Assembly (NCBI GenBank): GCA_905221605.1 | Contig: CAJNDS010002316.1 | Location: forward strand, 333,001-397,000 | Direction: 5' to 3' | DNA: 64,000 bases | DNA from: Symbiodinium natans | Taxonomy: Eukaryota > Sar > Dinophyceae > Suessiales > Symbiodiniaceae | Shown: one piece after another, positions 52,151-61,713 of the stretch | Layout of the letters: each line of letters starts with the position of its first letter | Numbering within the stretch: position 1 is the first letter of the stretch | Notes under the pieces: generated by a model | What the model was told of the DNA's origin: nothing | The model's database searches: none | What the model saw: the letters and a program-made list of their open reading frames with translations, nothing else | Made by a program: the position numbers and the translations under genes

Positions 52151-52582
52151 GTCTAGAAGGCCTGGCCAAGGTCCTGATCTGCCTGGAGAATAGCTGGAGC
52201 CTCTAAAGCCTAAAGCCCTGAAGTCTGAGAGGCTCCGAAGCTACAAGCTCTTCCTGTCTTCCTGGCGAAAACGCCAAGGCAAGCAGTAGCCAGACGGGCT
52301 CCTCCAAGTCCTGCCCTAGAGCCTTTTAAGAAAGATGAAGCCACACGGGAAGGCCCGCGCAGCTTCAAGCTGGAAAAAGCACTATGCTGAAGAGGCAGCG
52401 CGGTCTTTTCCTCGGGACCCAGAAACAGTTCCTGCAGCTGACGGTTTGCTGCCTACACGCTTGCAGACAAGCTTCAAGACTTGCGGTGCTTGCAGCAGCC
52501 AGAAAGAGGCAGGCCCCTCATGGTTCTTAAGCCGTAAGCTTGGCTTTGTTTTTCTCAGCCACATAAACCCTTCATAGTCCTC

Positions 52583-52950
52583 CTGCACAAGACAAAATGC
52601 AATTTCGGCAGCTGAAAAGTGCATTGGGCTTCTTGGAAGTTCTAGCCCGGTCTGCAGAAATACTTGATGACTTCTGCTGCTTGTGATGATGAGAAAGCTA
52701 GCCAGGCCGCCAGGCCCTAGCGGCTTTCTCCGTTCTTCCTCAGCCAAAGAGACCCTGAATAGTCCTTTCCCACAAGACAAAATGCAATTTCGGCACCTGA
52801 AAAGTGCATTGGGCCTGTGTCATCAGCTAGCGAGGCATCTAACGGAGGCAAGGGCTTTTTAGGCCTGCCGTGCCTGTTTTAGGCTAGAAGAGCATCCAAC
52901 AAGCCCAATGCGCTTTTCACATGCTGAAATTGGGATTTCTCTTGTGCAAG
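52583..52950. repeat. Repeat ACAAGACAAAATGCAATTTC in direct and inverted copies
   Basis: A ~46-bp unit (to GTGCATTGGGC) occurs at about 52587 and 52773, and inverted at 52903-52950. Confidence 0.75.
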
Positions 52951-53149
52951 TGCACAACTCAAGGTCTGTCTGACCGAGGAAGCGATCGGGGCACCCCTAA
53001 AAAGCAGTAAGATGCCCGGATAGGCGTCTTACTTCATCAGCAGCAGCAGAAATCTTGAAGCATTCCCGTAGCCGGTTCCAAAAGAGCCCCCACCCAACAA
53101 GCCCGATGCCCTTTTGACCTCTTGAAGCGCTGATGTCAGACCACTAGAC

Positions 53150-53440
53150 AGACAGACAGACAGACACAGACAGACAGACAGACAGAGACACATACAGAGA
53201 GAGACCGGCATTGAAAACTCAGAACACAGATAGAGAAAGAAGGTATAGAGATAGATGCAGACATGTAGAGAGAGAGACACAGAGAGAGACCGAGAGAGAG
53301 GGTTAGACAGACAGAGGCTGGCAGATAAGGGGGGGAGGGGGGGGGGAGGGGGGAGGGGGGATGGAGGGGGGGGAGAGGGGGATGGAGGGGGGGAGAGGGG
53401 GATGGAGGGGGGGAGAGGGGGATGGAGGGAGGGGGGGGGC
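53150..53440. repeat. CAGA microsatellite then 20-bp G-rich minisatellite
   Basis: (CAGA)n at 53150-53200, (GA)n to 53300, then GATGGAGGGGGGGAGAGGGG repeated four times (53360-53440). Confidence 0.9.
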
Positions 53441-53921
53441 ATGTTTAGGTGCACGTTTGAGGGGATGTTGGGGAGGACGATCATCCCTTTATACAAAGTA
53501 GTAAGCAAGGCAGGGTGGCGACCACCTATAGATTAAACTATTTAGGGAGAAGTTAGGTTCTGCAAGGGTTTGTGGGGCTTTTCGGGGTGTGGTCTGGGGC
53601 ACAGGCTTGGTAATTTAGGGATTCAGGGGGTCCTAAAGCTGCTCGCGGGTACGTTAGGGTTGAGCTCGAGGGTGGCAAAAAAAAAACGAAAGCCCAAAAA
53701 CGGGTTGACAAATCCGAAGCCCGTGCCTGCGGATGGACGGGCACAGCAGGGCTTCGTTTTGGGGGTTGTCGTTGGCTTCGAATATTGGCCTACATCCCTC
53801 TTGGCAATGATTTTGGTTGATATATAACCCAAGAGGATAAGGGCGTTCGTAGCTCCAGAGGAGTGGCGTTCCCTAGCACTGGCGTGGCTTTTCTCCTAGA
53901 GGCTTCAACCCGAACCAAAGT

Positions 53922-54411
53922 CTAAACCGAGGCCCCCCCAAACGGTGAATAGGACGGCGCAACCGAACACAAAGCCAGCTGGGTGGCCCAGGCAAGTGGT
54001 GCCTGAATTCCGAGTGCTCGGAGGTCACCAACAGCGCTTCTCCTGTGGGCATGACAGGCTTCGGTCAAAAGTTTGGCCTTGGATTTTTTTTGGGTTTTTT
54101 TGAGCTGTGGTGGAGGGCTGTGCTGGGTTTTTTGAGTCAAAGGGGTCCCCATGAAGGGTCCAAAAAAGATCTCGGTCTTCTCTGCGTTCAACTGTAAAGT
54201 CCGACTCTGCCCCGCGTGCATACCGTACTCAGGGATGGTATTAAACGTTGGTCGTGGCAGTTGCAGGCTGCCTTCGACATCCCTAAACCCTAAAACCCTA
54301 ACACCCTAAACCCTAAAACCCCGCCTTCGACATCGGACTGGTTTTTGTGCCCGCTCTCGCTGGCAGGTGCCGCCTTCGAAGTGGTAAATGTGAGCGATTT
54401 CGACGGGGAGT
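53922..54411 (-). CDS. Minus-strand coding region interrupted by a telomere-repeat insertion
   Basis: Reading 54411 to 54325, then skipping 54324-54272 and resuming at 54271, gives one open frame of about 145 codons: SGHKNQSDVEGSLQLPRPTF, then NTIPEYGMHAGQSRTLQLNA, then EKTEIFFGPFMGTPLTQK, to a stop at 53922. The LQLNAEKTEI stretch recalls the L-x-x-N-x-x-KTE segment of LINE-type reverse transcriptases, but the rest does not confirm it. The skipped 53 nt start with GC (after AAG) and end with AAG. Upstream parts of the gene were not traced. Confidence 0.5.
54270..54334 (-). repeat. Telomere-repeat insertion with perfect 12-bp duplication
   Basis: GCCTTCGACATC at 54270-54281 and 54323-54334 flanks a 41-bp CCCTAAA-type array (54282-54322) lying inside the minus-strand frame. 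Confidence 0.92.
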
Positions 54412-54914
54412 TCCTCGGGCAGATGCCCAAAGAGAAGAACAAGGCAGGTAGGGAGTGGAAGGACTTGGACCACAGAGTGTAGGAGTTTCCAATGTCTCAT
54501 GCCGGCTGAGGCCTTGTCTTGCATTCTTAAGCCTTCTTGGGAAAGAGGAGTTCTCCACATCCTTGGTCCTTTTCGGGTTTAGTGAGCCAGTTGGGGAAGC
54601 AGGTCTTTTCGTGTTGTGTGCTTGGTGAATTGGTGTTTGGGATGACCATCTTCTGGGCTTGGGGGGGGGGGGGGGGGGGGGAGCTGGTAGATTCGGCGCT
54701 CATCATCTTCCTTAAGTCGTTCTGTTACATCTTGGGCTCAGCCCAGGAAGGCTATCCACAGGACGATGTGCTGTTTGGCCTAAGGGCACGACCTCTGGAT
54801 CATCCAAAGGGTTATTTATGGAGGCAAGCAACTACAGAAGATAAAACGCAAGCAGTTTACAGAAACGAGTACATGTCAGGGCCATATGGAATCAGACTTT
54901 CTGGCGGCAAAAGG

Positions 54915-54971
54915 CCTAAACCCTAAACCCTAAACCCTAAACCCTAAACCCTAAACCCTAAACCCTAAACC
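54915..54971 (-). repeat. CCCTAAA telomere-type array
   Basis: Eight clean units, following a plus-strand open frame (54700-54910) that reads SAQEGYPQDDVLFGLRARPL, a possible exon. Confidence 0.95.
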
Positions 54972-55075
54972 GTTCCCTGCTCGGCAACTCAGCCTTCGAA
55001 GTGGAGCCTGAGACAAATCTTCCGACCCCCGAGCGCTGCAAAGATGAAACCCTGAGCTTCCCCAAACTCTACTGT

Positions 55076-55181
55076 AACCTTAGTAGTAGAGTAGGTAACC
55101 TTTAACCTTTTTGGGGTAATATATTCCCCTTATAATCCCAAAGGTTAACCTTTAAAACCCCTAGGTACTGGACAACTAAGT
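55076..55181. mobile_element. F4 element, best copy
   Basis: CTTAGTAGTAGAGTAGGTAA at the left and GGTACTGGACAACTAAG at the right are imperfect inverted repeats. The interior has CCTTTAACCTTTTTGGGG facing CCCAAAGGTTAACC. Confidence 0.65.
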
Positions 55182-56118
55182 AACTCCTCCAGCCTGAGCT
55201 GTGCACACAGAACCTCCAAGTCGAAACATCACGTTGAAGCAAAGTTGTTGTTGTAATTCGTATGTTTTTCGTTCAGCTCAGCGCAAATATGTGGTTTCCT
55301 GGCTACGAGCTCAGAATTGCTAAATAGAGCAAGTTTCCCCAACTGGAACAGACGGCAGAAATCTGCAGAAATGCCCAGATTCCCAAAGCCAAGAACCTTA
55401 GACCGTCGTGGCCCTGAACCCCAAACCCCGAAAAAACCCAAGCGACGCCGAAAGTTGTGGGGAGGCCTTGTCCTTGGCGGAGGCTCGAGTGGGTGCCCAG
55501 ATGGCGACTCGTGTGTCGAGACTTCGAGGTTCAGGCTTCAGGGTTTAGACAGGCTGCATTTAAGGGTTCATTTAAGGGACCTCAGACCTCAGAGCTCTAT
55601 AGTTAACCCGAGGCTGCTTAGATGTTTGGTAGGCGTTTGGGGGTTTGGGGGTTTGGGGCCGCTTAGATAGGAGTCTTCAAAGATATTTTGTGCGTTTTTC
55701 CGACCCCCTGCAGAGCAACATCCTGCCCAATACTCAGGACAGTCCCAAGCACCTGAACGCCAGCATAGCGAAAAAGCTGCAAAACCCATGATGGGGAGGC
55801 TTTGCGCATGAAGCCTCCGCGACGCCCCGCACAGCCCCCCATGCCCGAGCTAGAGGCTGTCCGGGGGGGTTTAGGGGTTTAGGGTTTAGGGTTTGGGGTT
55901 TGGGGTTTGGGGGTTTGGTGCTGAGGATCGGGGAGGAGTTCAATCAGTTGGGCTTGAGGGTTCGTCGCGCAAACAGCCTCGCTTGAATTGAATGCAGGAT
56001 AGTGTGTGCCCAGGTTCAAGATTTCTCCAGCACCGGGGTCCTCTGATGGTCTTAGCGGTTCATTCTCAGGCCTGAAGGGCACTCATGGGCATAGAGCGTT
56101 AGTTCTGGTTCTGCAAAG

Positions 56119-56261
56119 GGGTTCGTCTTGAACTTCATCTAATCGAGGAGCAGCCAGTACTCCTGGGTCTCATGCAGTTTCAAGCCCAAATCTTTGTAGT
56201 CCCCGGTGGTTCAAGCTCTTCACAGTCCGACCATGAGTCGGTTTTCACAGAAACCCCTAAG
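56119..56261 (+). CDS. Likely exon with GA donor
   Basis: TGCAAAG|G opens a frame that reads VRLELHLIEEQPVLLGLMQF, then QAQIFVVPGGSSSSQSDHES, then VFTETPK, ending CCTAAG|GA. The intron would start just before the TA/TTTA/poly-T tract at 56280. Not recognised. Confidence 0.45.
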
Positions 56262-56278
56262 GATCCCACCCCCTTATG

Positions 56279-56377
56279 TATGTATATATATATATATATA
56301 TTTATTTATTTATTTATTTATTTATTTATATTTTTTTTTTTTTTTTTTATTTTCTTTTTTGGGGGGGGGGGGGGGCT
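56279..56377. repeat. TA, TTTA, poly-T and poly-G tract
   Basis: (TA)n, (TTTA)n, about 20 T and then about 16 G. Confidence 0.95.
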
Positions 56378-56555
56378 TGCCGAATGCAGAAATGAGTGGG
56401 AAACTGCCAAAGGATGTGCTGCTGTTGGAGGTGCCCCAAAAATGTGGGCATTGCTGGACCTGTTCAGCCCTGCATGTCGGTTGAGCCCCTAAACCCTAGA
56501 CCCTCGACCCTCGACCCTAGACCCTAAGAAGTTGCTCTTTTTCATCCTTGGGAAG

Positions 56556-57036
56556 ATGTCCAGAACTCTACGCCTGCGCCCCCCCATGAAGCCCGAGGAG
56601 TTCAAGGCGCAGCAGCCGAAGTATGCTGCGGAGTGCTTGAACTACGAGAATCTCTGGAAGGTCACCTGGTCCCGGTTCTGTGGAGTTTTCCAGGGGGTGC
56701 AGATGCTTCTGAACGTCCCTTTTCATGAGGTCCTGCACACCCCTGCACTCTCCTAACTGGTTCATCTGGGCAACATACCGCTTTGCACCTTGAGGCCCGA
56801 GTTCAGTGAGTTTACGGCGTCTGAAGGGAATTGTCGGCTTGAGCCGAGGCTGGCCCAGAAGAGCCCGAACCTGCCCATTTCGCAAGGCTAACGCAGTTCA
56901 AGTCCGTAACTACACTCGAAAGTTTGCAGATCCGGGGCCGAGCAGCCCAAAATGCCCAGCTTGCCTCCACGATTTCACCTGCGCCCACAGATCCGTCAAA
57001 GCAAGGCAAAAACGCATTCACACTATGAGATGTTAG
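56556..57036 (+). CDS. Two-exon small Cys/His protein
   Basis: Exon 56556-56660 reads MSRTLRLRPPMKPEEFKAQQ, then PKYAAECLNYENLWK, ending at the consensus donor GGAAG|GTCACC. Exon 56887-57036 follows CGCAAG|G in phase 0 and reads ANAVQVRNYTRKFADPGPSS, then PKCPACLHDFTCAHRSVKAR, to TAG. The C-P-A-C...C-A-H pattern suggests a small metal-binding site, but spacing does not fit a standard zinc finger. The start could be further upstream, because the frame is open from 56532. A candidate exon with CGHCWTC lies at 56387-56478. Confidence 0.5.
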
Positions 57037-57066
57037 AGGCCTCAGTTGTGAAACTGCTTGTAGAGA

Positions 57067-57177
57067 CAAGGTAGGAAGGCACAGCTAGAAGCAAAGAGAC
57101 AGCTGGCCAAGGATGTCACGGAGACTTTCAAAGACGAGGAGGCCCGTCCATCCGCCAATGGTTCACATATCCCCCTT
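57067..57177 (+). CDS. Possible basic/coiled exon next to a telomere array
   Basis: The frame reads RKAQLEAKRQLAKDVTETFK, then DEEARPSANG, and runs into the CCCTAAA array at 57178. A GT inside AATG|GTTCAC may be the donor. Confidence 0.35.
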
Positions 57178-57222
57178 TAAACCCTAAACCCTAAACCCTA
57201 AACCCTAAACCCTAAACCCTGA
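57178..57222 (-). repeat. CCCTAAA telomere-type array
   Basis: Six clean units. Confidence 0.95.
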
Positions 57223-57273
57223 TTTCATTAATAAATTAATATAGGCCGCAAAGCCCACGAAGCCTTCAACATG

Positions 57274-57612
57274 CTAAATCGCTTTCTCGTTCGATCCAGG
57301 CTCCTCTTGATGTGGTTTTCGCGAAGGCAAGTCGACAAAGCAACCCTGCTGCTCAGTGCAGATTCCCAGTAGAATTCTAAGCCATTGTAAGAACATGTCC
57401 ATGTATCTCTGGCAATAGGGAGTTCGAAGCCGCATTGTAGTTGTTGTGCGGATGGAGTCCGAGTTGCCGTACGCGCATCCCTTTCCGACTCCGTTGCCCG
57501 CCAGTCCAGCCGAATAACTCAACCCCGAACCTACGCGCGTAACCGAATCTGTGTGTGTCCGGGCATGCAAGTCAAACATTCCGTCCTGAACTCCAATTAT
57601 TGTCGAGTCCAA
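57274..57612 (-). CDS. Possible minus-strand coding region
   Basis: A 112-codon frame starting MDSTIIGVQDGMFDLHARTH, followed by GSGLSYSAGLAGNGVGKGCA, with no low complexity. No domain recognised. Confidence 0.35.
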   Translation of the reverse strand: MDSTIIGVQDGMFDLHARTHTDSVTRVGSGLSYSAGLAGNGVGKGCAYGNSDSIRTTTTMRLRTPYCQRYMDMFLQWLRILLGICTEQQGCFVDLPSRKPHQEEPGSNEKAI

Positions 57613-57805
57613 CTCGTTGAGTGGTGATCAACACGTTTATTCGGTAGCTTTTCGCGGAGAACCCACCTGCACCTCCTTCCGACCTTCCCTTCCTAGAGAA
57701 GCCCCGAGTCCCAAGAGTTGGGGGGGAACTTTCGAAGGACGAGGAAGTGCAGAGAACATCCAAGTTGGAGGCCGATCCTTCCACGAAGGAGCCCTTCGAG
57801 TGCAT

Positions 57806-57906
57806 GTGTACTATATCCCCTTGGGAATTTTTTTTTCTGTTTGCTTATATAAAACCCAAGAGCATATTAAACCTATTTTTAAATTAAGGTTCTAAGGGGA
57901 GAGTAG
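57806..57906 (+). other. Predicted introner intron (GT-AG), F1 copy e
   Basis: The donor GT is the first two bases of the left GTGTA duplication and the acceptor AG is the element's end. Excision gives CAT|GTGTAGGCTCC, the exact pre-insertion sequence. Left text reads FHEGALRVH; right text reads CRLLANSLSPRS in one frame, though the frames on the two sides are not proven to match. Confidence 0.55.
57811..57906 (+). mobile_element. F1 element, copy e (96 bp)
   Basis: CTATATCCCCTTGGG to AAGGGGAGAGTAG with perfect 5-bp duplication GTGTA (57806-57810, 57907-57911). Confidence 0.85.
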
Positions 57907-59194
57907 GTGTAGGCTCCTCGCAAACAGCTTGAGCCCTCGATCGTAGGCCTTGGCAACCGTTCAGATGCCCAAAGATTCTGCACAGTCGAATCGTGTATTT
58001 GGTACGGATCCTTCGGTATGGTCTGGGTGCTTATTATCTAGGTCTAAACTACATGCATGGTGCGCTCGTATGTATTGCAGTGGCCAAGGTGTGCAGAACT
58101 CACTTCTTGCAATGGGGCTTCAGTGTTGTTAAATATTCCGGCGATTTCCCTTTTGATACAGGTGTGCAGCAGCTGTTTCGTGACTTTTGTAGTTGCGCGA
58201 GTCGTTGTCTTCGTAGTTGTGCTATGTAAGCAGCACTGAAGCTGCGGCTGCTCCTGCTTCTGCGACTTCCAGCGACGACAGCAGACCACCTCCTCCACCA
58301 CCAACAGCAACAACAACAACAAACAACAACAACCGGGCCAACAAAGCGCGGACGTGCTGTCAGCGCGCGCGCCTTAATGTAGACGCATGATTTTGAACTT
58401 CTTTGTTTTGAATGCGTTTCACGGAGCCTGCGTGGCACGAAAGCAACGTTTATTTTTGGTAGAGGGCGGTCGTGCTGCTTGAAGCATGTCTGGTTCTGGG
58501 TTGCGTTTTTTCTATTTGTGGTTGTGGAAAACATGCGCGTTTCGCGTGGGACTGTACACGGGAGTTTCTGTTTTCGTCGTTTTGGGGGTTGGTCCGGGGC
58601 GGCTCGTTGCGGCGAAGCCGGGGCCGGAACATGCTTGAGTTTGGGTTTGGTCTGCCGCAGCTATTTGGGTTGAAGGTTGAGGGTTGAGGGCTTTGCATGG
58701 CAGGGATAATAAAAGTAGAGATTTAAGTTGAGGATGTTTGGGCTCTACACGGGAGCACTCACTGGGATTGGTGTGTGTGTGGTTTGAAGGGTTCAAGGTT
58801 TAGGGTTCAGAAGCGTAGCACTACAGAATTGCCCGCATGCAGGTTTTGGGCTCTGCGTTGCACGGCTTCGTGGTTGGAATTGAGGGTGCTGGGAACTGCT
58901 CGGACTTTAAGGACGTCATCATCGTGCAGACATGGATGCTTTGGCCACTCGCATGGAGTTAACACGGACGGACTGACCGTGCAGACATGGATGCTCTGAT
59001 CGGTTCTTTAAAGAAGCGGAAATGCCGGAAAAGCCGGCGTTTTCTCTACGGGCATACGCGAAACAACCATGTTTTCCACGTGCGTGGAAACGTGGAAATC
59101 GCATGCGCGAAAAGGACACTGGTGTTTTCGGCGTGTCAACCACACGAAACACAGTGAAGACCGATGTATTCGGCGCCTGCGTTTTGCGCGAACA

Positions 59195-59340
59195 CCGCCA
59201 CCGCCACCACCAGCCCCAGCCCCCACCACAACCAGCGCTAGCAGAGCCAACACCACCAGCGCCTGCACCACCACCGCCACCACCACCGCCACCACCGCCA
59301 CCACCACCACCACCACCATCACCACCACCACAGCACCACA
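59195..59340. repeat. CCA/CCG/CAC trinucleotide-type repeat
   Basis: Degenerate (CCACCG)n and (CCA)n; the poly-Pro, Thr and Gly/Val ORFs in six frames derive from it. Confidence 0.95.
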
Positions 59341-59538
59341 GCACCGCACGATGAAGACAACTCCCACTTGCGAGTGCTTTGCTGGAAGCAGAAAGGCGTT
59401 CTTGCGGGAATGGCGTTGAGCCCTGCGAGAACCTGCGCCTTCACGTCTTATCACACGTGGGACTTCGACTGACGTAGGAGAACCTTCCACAGACACCCCT
59501 TTTTCAGCATCCGTGAGCTCCGTCTTACAGCCCTAGCT

Positions 59539-59621
59539 CTATATCCCCCTGGCGAATTATTTTTTGTCGATATAAAACCTTAAACAATATCATTCTTATT
59601 AAGGTTCTAAGGAGAGTATAG
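59539..59621 (+). mobile_element. F1 element, copy f (83 bp)
   Basis: CTATATCCCCCTGGCG to TAAGGAGAGTATAG with perfect TAGCT duplication (59534-59538, 59622-59626). The internal CCCAAGAGGATAT is degraded. Confidence 0.8.
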
Positions 59622-59722
59622 TAGCTTGCGAGGATCAAGAGCTGGACTCCTACCACCCATGTGAAGTCGCCAAGACTGCCGGGGGCATCTTCGGCCAATG
59701 GGGTGGAGGCAGAGGGCTGTAA
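59622..59722 (+). CDS. Likely terminal exon starting at an F1 element end
   Basis: Directly after the element's TATAG the frame reads ACEDQELDSYHPCEVAKTAG, then GIFGQWGGGRGL, to TAA at 59720. The exon would start with two bases (TA) of the TAGCT duplication. The upstream partner could be the frame reading EPSTDTPFSASVSSVLQP just left of the element, but the phase does not join cleanly. Confidence 0.4.
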
Positions 59723-60215
59723 AAAAAGAAGTTCCGGGCTCTATGGGGCCTTTTCAAGGTATATATGGAGGGTACTACTATAGGGGTCGGAGTAATTGCT
59801 ATCATCTGCTGGTCCAGGAACTTGCGGATTTTTCACGGTTGAGTTTTGTGGGGGAAGGTTTCTGTGTGCTGTCAGGTTCTTTTGGTTGGTTTGTGGGTGT
59901 TTCTCCTCCAGGATCTTCGTGCATTGCTGCTCCCTTCCGGTGGCTCTGATATTGAGCTGCGTTGATTTTGTACATGTAGTCCTCTTGTGTTTCGCACAGC
60001 CGCACCTTGTGTTTAACTCTCCCATGCGCTGCAACTTATGATGCTGTGTAAGGGATTGAGGGTTTATAAATCTCAAGGCTTCACATCTGCGAAACGGGAA
60101 CCTGTGGTAAGTTAGAACACACCAAAAACACAGGGGAAGATGCTTTGCTTTGCCCAAACCTAAATTGAGAGTTCTTGCTCCGAGGATTCGAAGCTTGGGG
60201 TGGTATGGCCCAACC

Positions 60216-60315
60216 TCCCTAAACCCTAAACCCTAAACCGTAAACCCTAAACCCTAAACCTTAAACCCTAAACCCTAAACCCTAAACCCTTATAAACCCT
60301 AAACCCTAAACCCTC
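60216..60315 (-). repeat. CCCTAAA telomere-type array
   Basis: About fourteen units with a few variants. Confidence 0.95.
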
Positions 60316-60427
60316 CCGGCTCCCAACAAAATGCAGACCTGCCGGGAGGAGATGGGTCGACGGCTCCGGAGAATATGATGTATGCGGACTGGAACGACTG
60401 TATGCAAGGCACTGGTGAAGTCCGCTG

Positions 60428-60495
60428 TTCAGGGTTGTGGGTTTAGGGTTGAGGGTTTAGGGTTTAGGGTTTAGGGTTTAGGGTTTAGGGTTAGA
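60428..60495 (+). repeat. TTTAGGG telomere-type array
   Basis: About nine units. Confidence 0.95.
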
Positions 60496-60805
60496 GCATG
60501 GTAGCTAGCACCCCTGGCCTGTGGGAGCACCCGAGTCCCGTATAAACTTTGCAGGAGCTCGCCTCGGTTCCTGCTCAGAAAGCAAATTCCGAGAGAGAAT
60601 CAGGAGAGAGCTTGGAGCCTAGAGGCCTGAACCCTAAACCCTCAACCCTAAACCCTAAACCGCCCTAAACCCTAAACCCTAAACCCTACTACGCCCTAAA
60701 AGCTCACCGCTGCCAGGGGCCCATAGGCTGAAGACTGGACCGCCTCTTTACAGAAGCGAGCCTGGCTTTGAACTCTCAAGACCGGCAAGGGAAAGAGATT
60801 TTTTT

Positions 60806-60923
60806 GGGTTTGGGGTTTGGGGTTTGGGGTTTGGGGTTTGGGGTTTGGGGTTTGGGGTTTAGGGTTTAGGGTTTAGGGTTTAGGGTTTAGGGTTTAGGGT
60901 TTAGGGTTTAGGGTTTAGGGTCT
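60806..60923 (+). repeat. Two-block array: TTTGGGG then TTTAGGG
   Basis: Eight TTTGGGG units pass abruptly into about ten TTTAGGG units, showing local homogenisation of a variant. Confidence 0.95.
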
Positions 60924-61071
60924 AGCTAGCTTCGAAAAAAGCCGAAGCTCGCGCATCCGAGCCTCGCAGGCGTTGTACTCGAAGATCGGTAGTACCTGCT
61001 CTGCTTTTCTCAGGAGTCTCAATCATGAGAATCTTGAAGGCCGTCGTGAGTTCTAAAGCCTGAATCCAAAC

Positions 61072-61193
61072 CGAAAAGTAATGTAGGCCCCACAAGCCCC
61101 CAACGGCACAAAAAGCATGATATGAGAGGCGACATCGAGCGTGACTTGGCCTCGGCGCAGTTGGATTACCATTCTGCGCTCACCGAGTCTTGC
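61072..61193 (-). CDS. Likely minus-strand exon
   Basis: GTCAAAG|G opens a frame reading KARLGERRMVIQLRRGQVTL, then DVASHIMLFVPLGACGAYIT, up to a GT near 61071. The hydrophobic end may be a membrane segment. Not recognised. Confidence 0.4.
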
Positions 61194-61598
61194 CTTTGAC
61201 TTTCCGGAAATTTGCGGGGGGGTGGGGGGCTTCTGAGAAATCAGGATGGGGTTTAGGGTTTGCAAGACAGACTCAAATGCAGGATAAATAAAGGACAGCT
61301 CGACAAGGCGCGCTTTCTTTGTTTTTTGTGGGAGGCTAGGCACTTGAAGGGAACCTTCAAAGGGAATCCTCAACCCCTAAAGAACCCTGGAACCCTAAAC
61401 CCTTCAAGGGTCACCTTACGAGAGAGAGAGAGAGAGAGAGAGCTGTCCTTCTTTTTCCAAGCGAAAGCAAGGACTTCATCATGGATCTCGTGGGGGAGAC
61501 CATGGGGGCGGTGTGCGATGTCATCCCGGATGCATCTTGTCGAGCACAGCCAAGGCTTGAGCTGGCGGGGCTCAAACATCGCGTCTAGATTTCGGGGT

Positions 61599-61713
61599 GT
61601 AGGGTTTAGGGTTTAGGGTTTGGGTTTAGGGTTTAGGGTTTAGGGTTTAGCGTTTAGGGTTTTAGGGTTTAGGGTTTAGGGTTTAAGGTTTAGGGTTTAG
61701 GGTTCAGGGTTCC
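61599..61713 (+). repeat. TTTAGGG telomere-type array
   Basis: About sixteen units with TTTAGCG and TTTAAGG variants. Confidence 0.95.

Noticed and set aside
59008-59496. Val/Gly/Pro-rich ORFs
   Set aside because: Products of the CCA/CCG repeat at 59195-59340.
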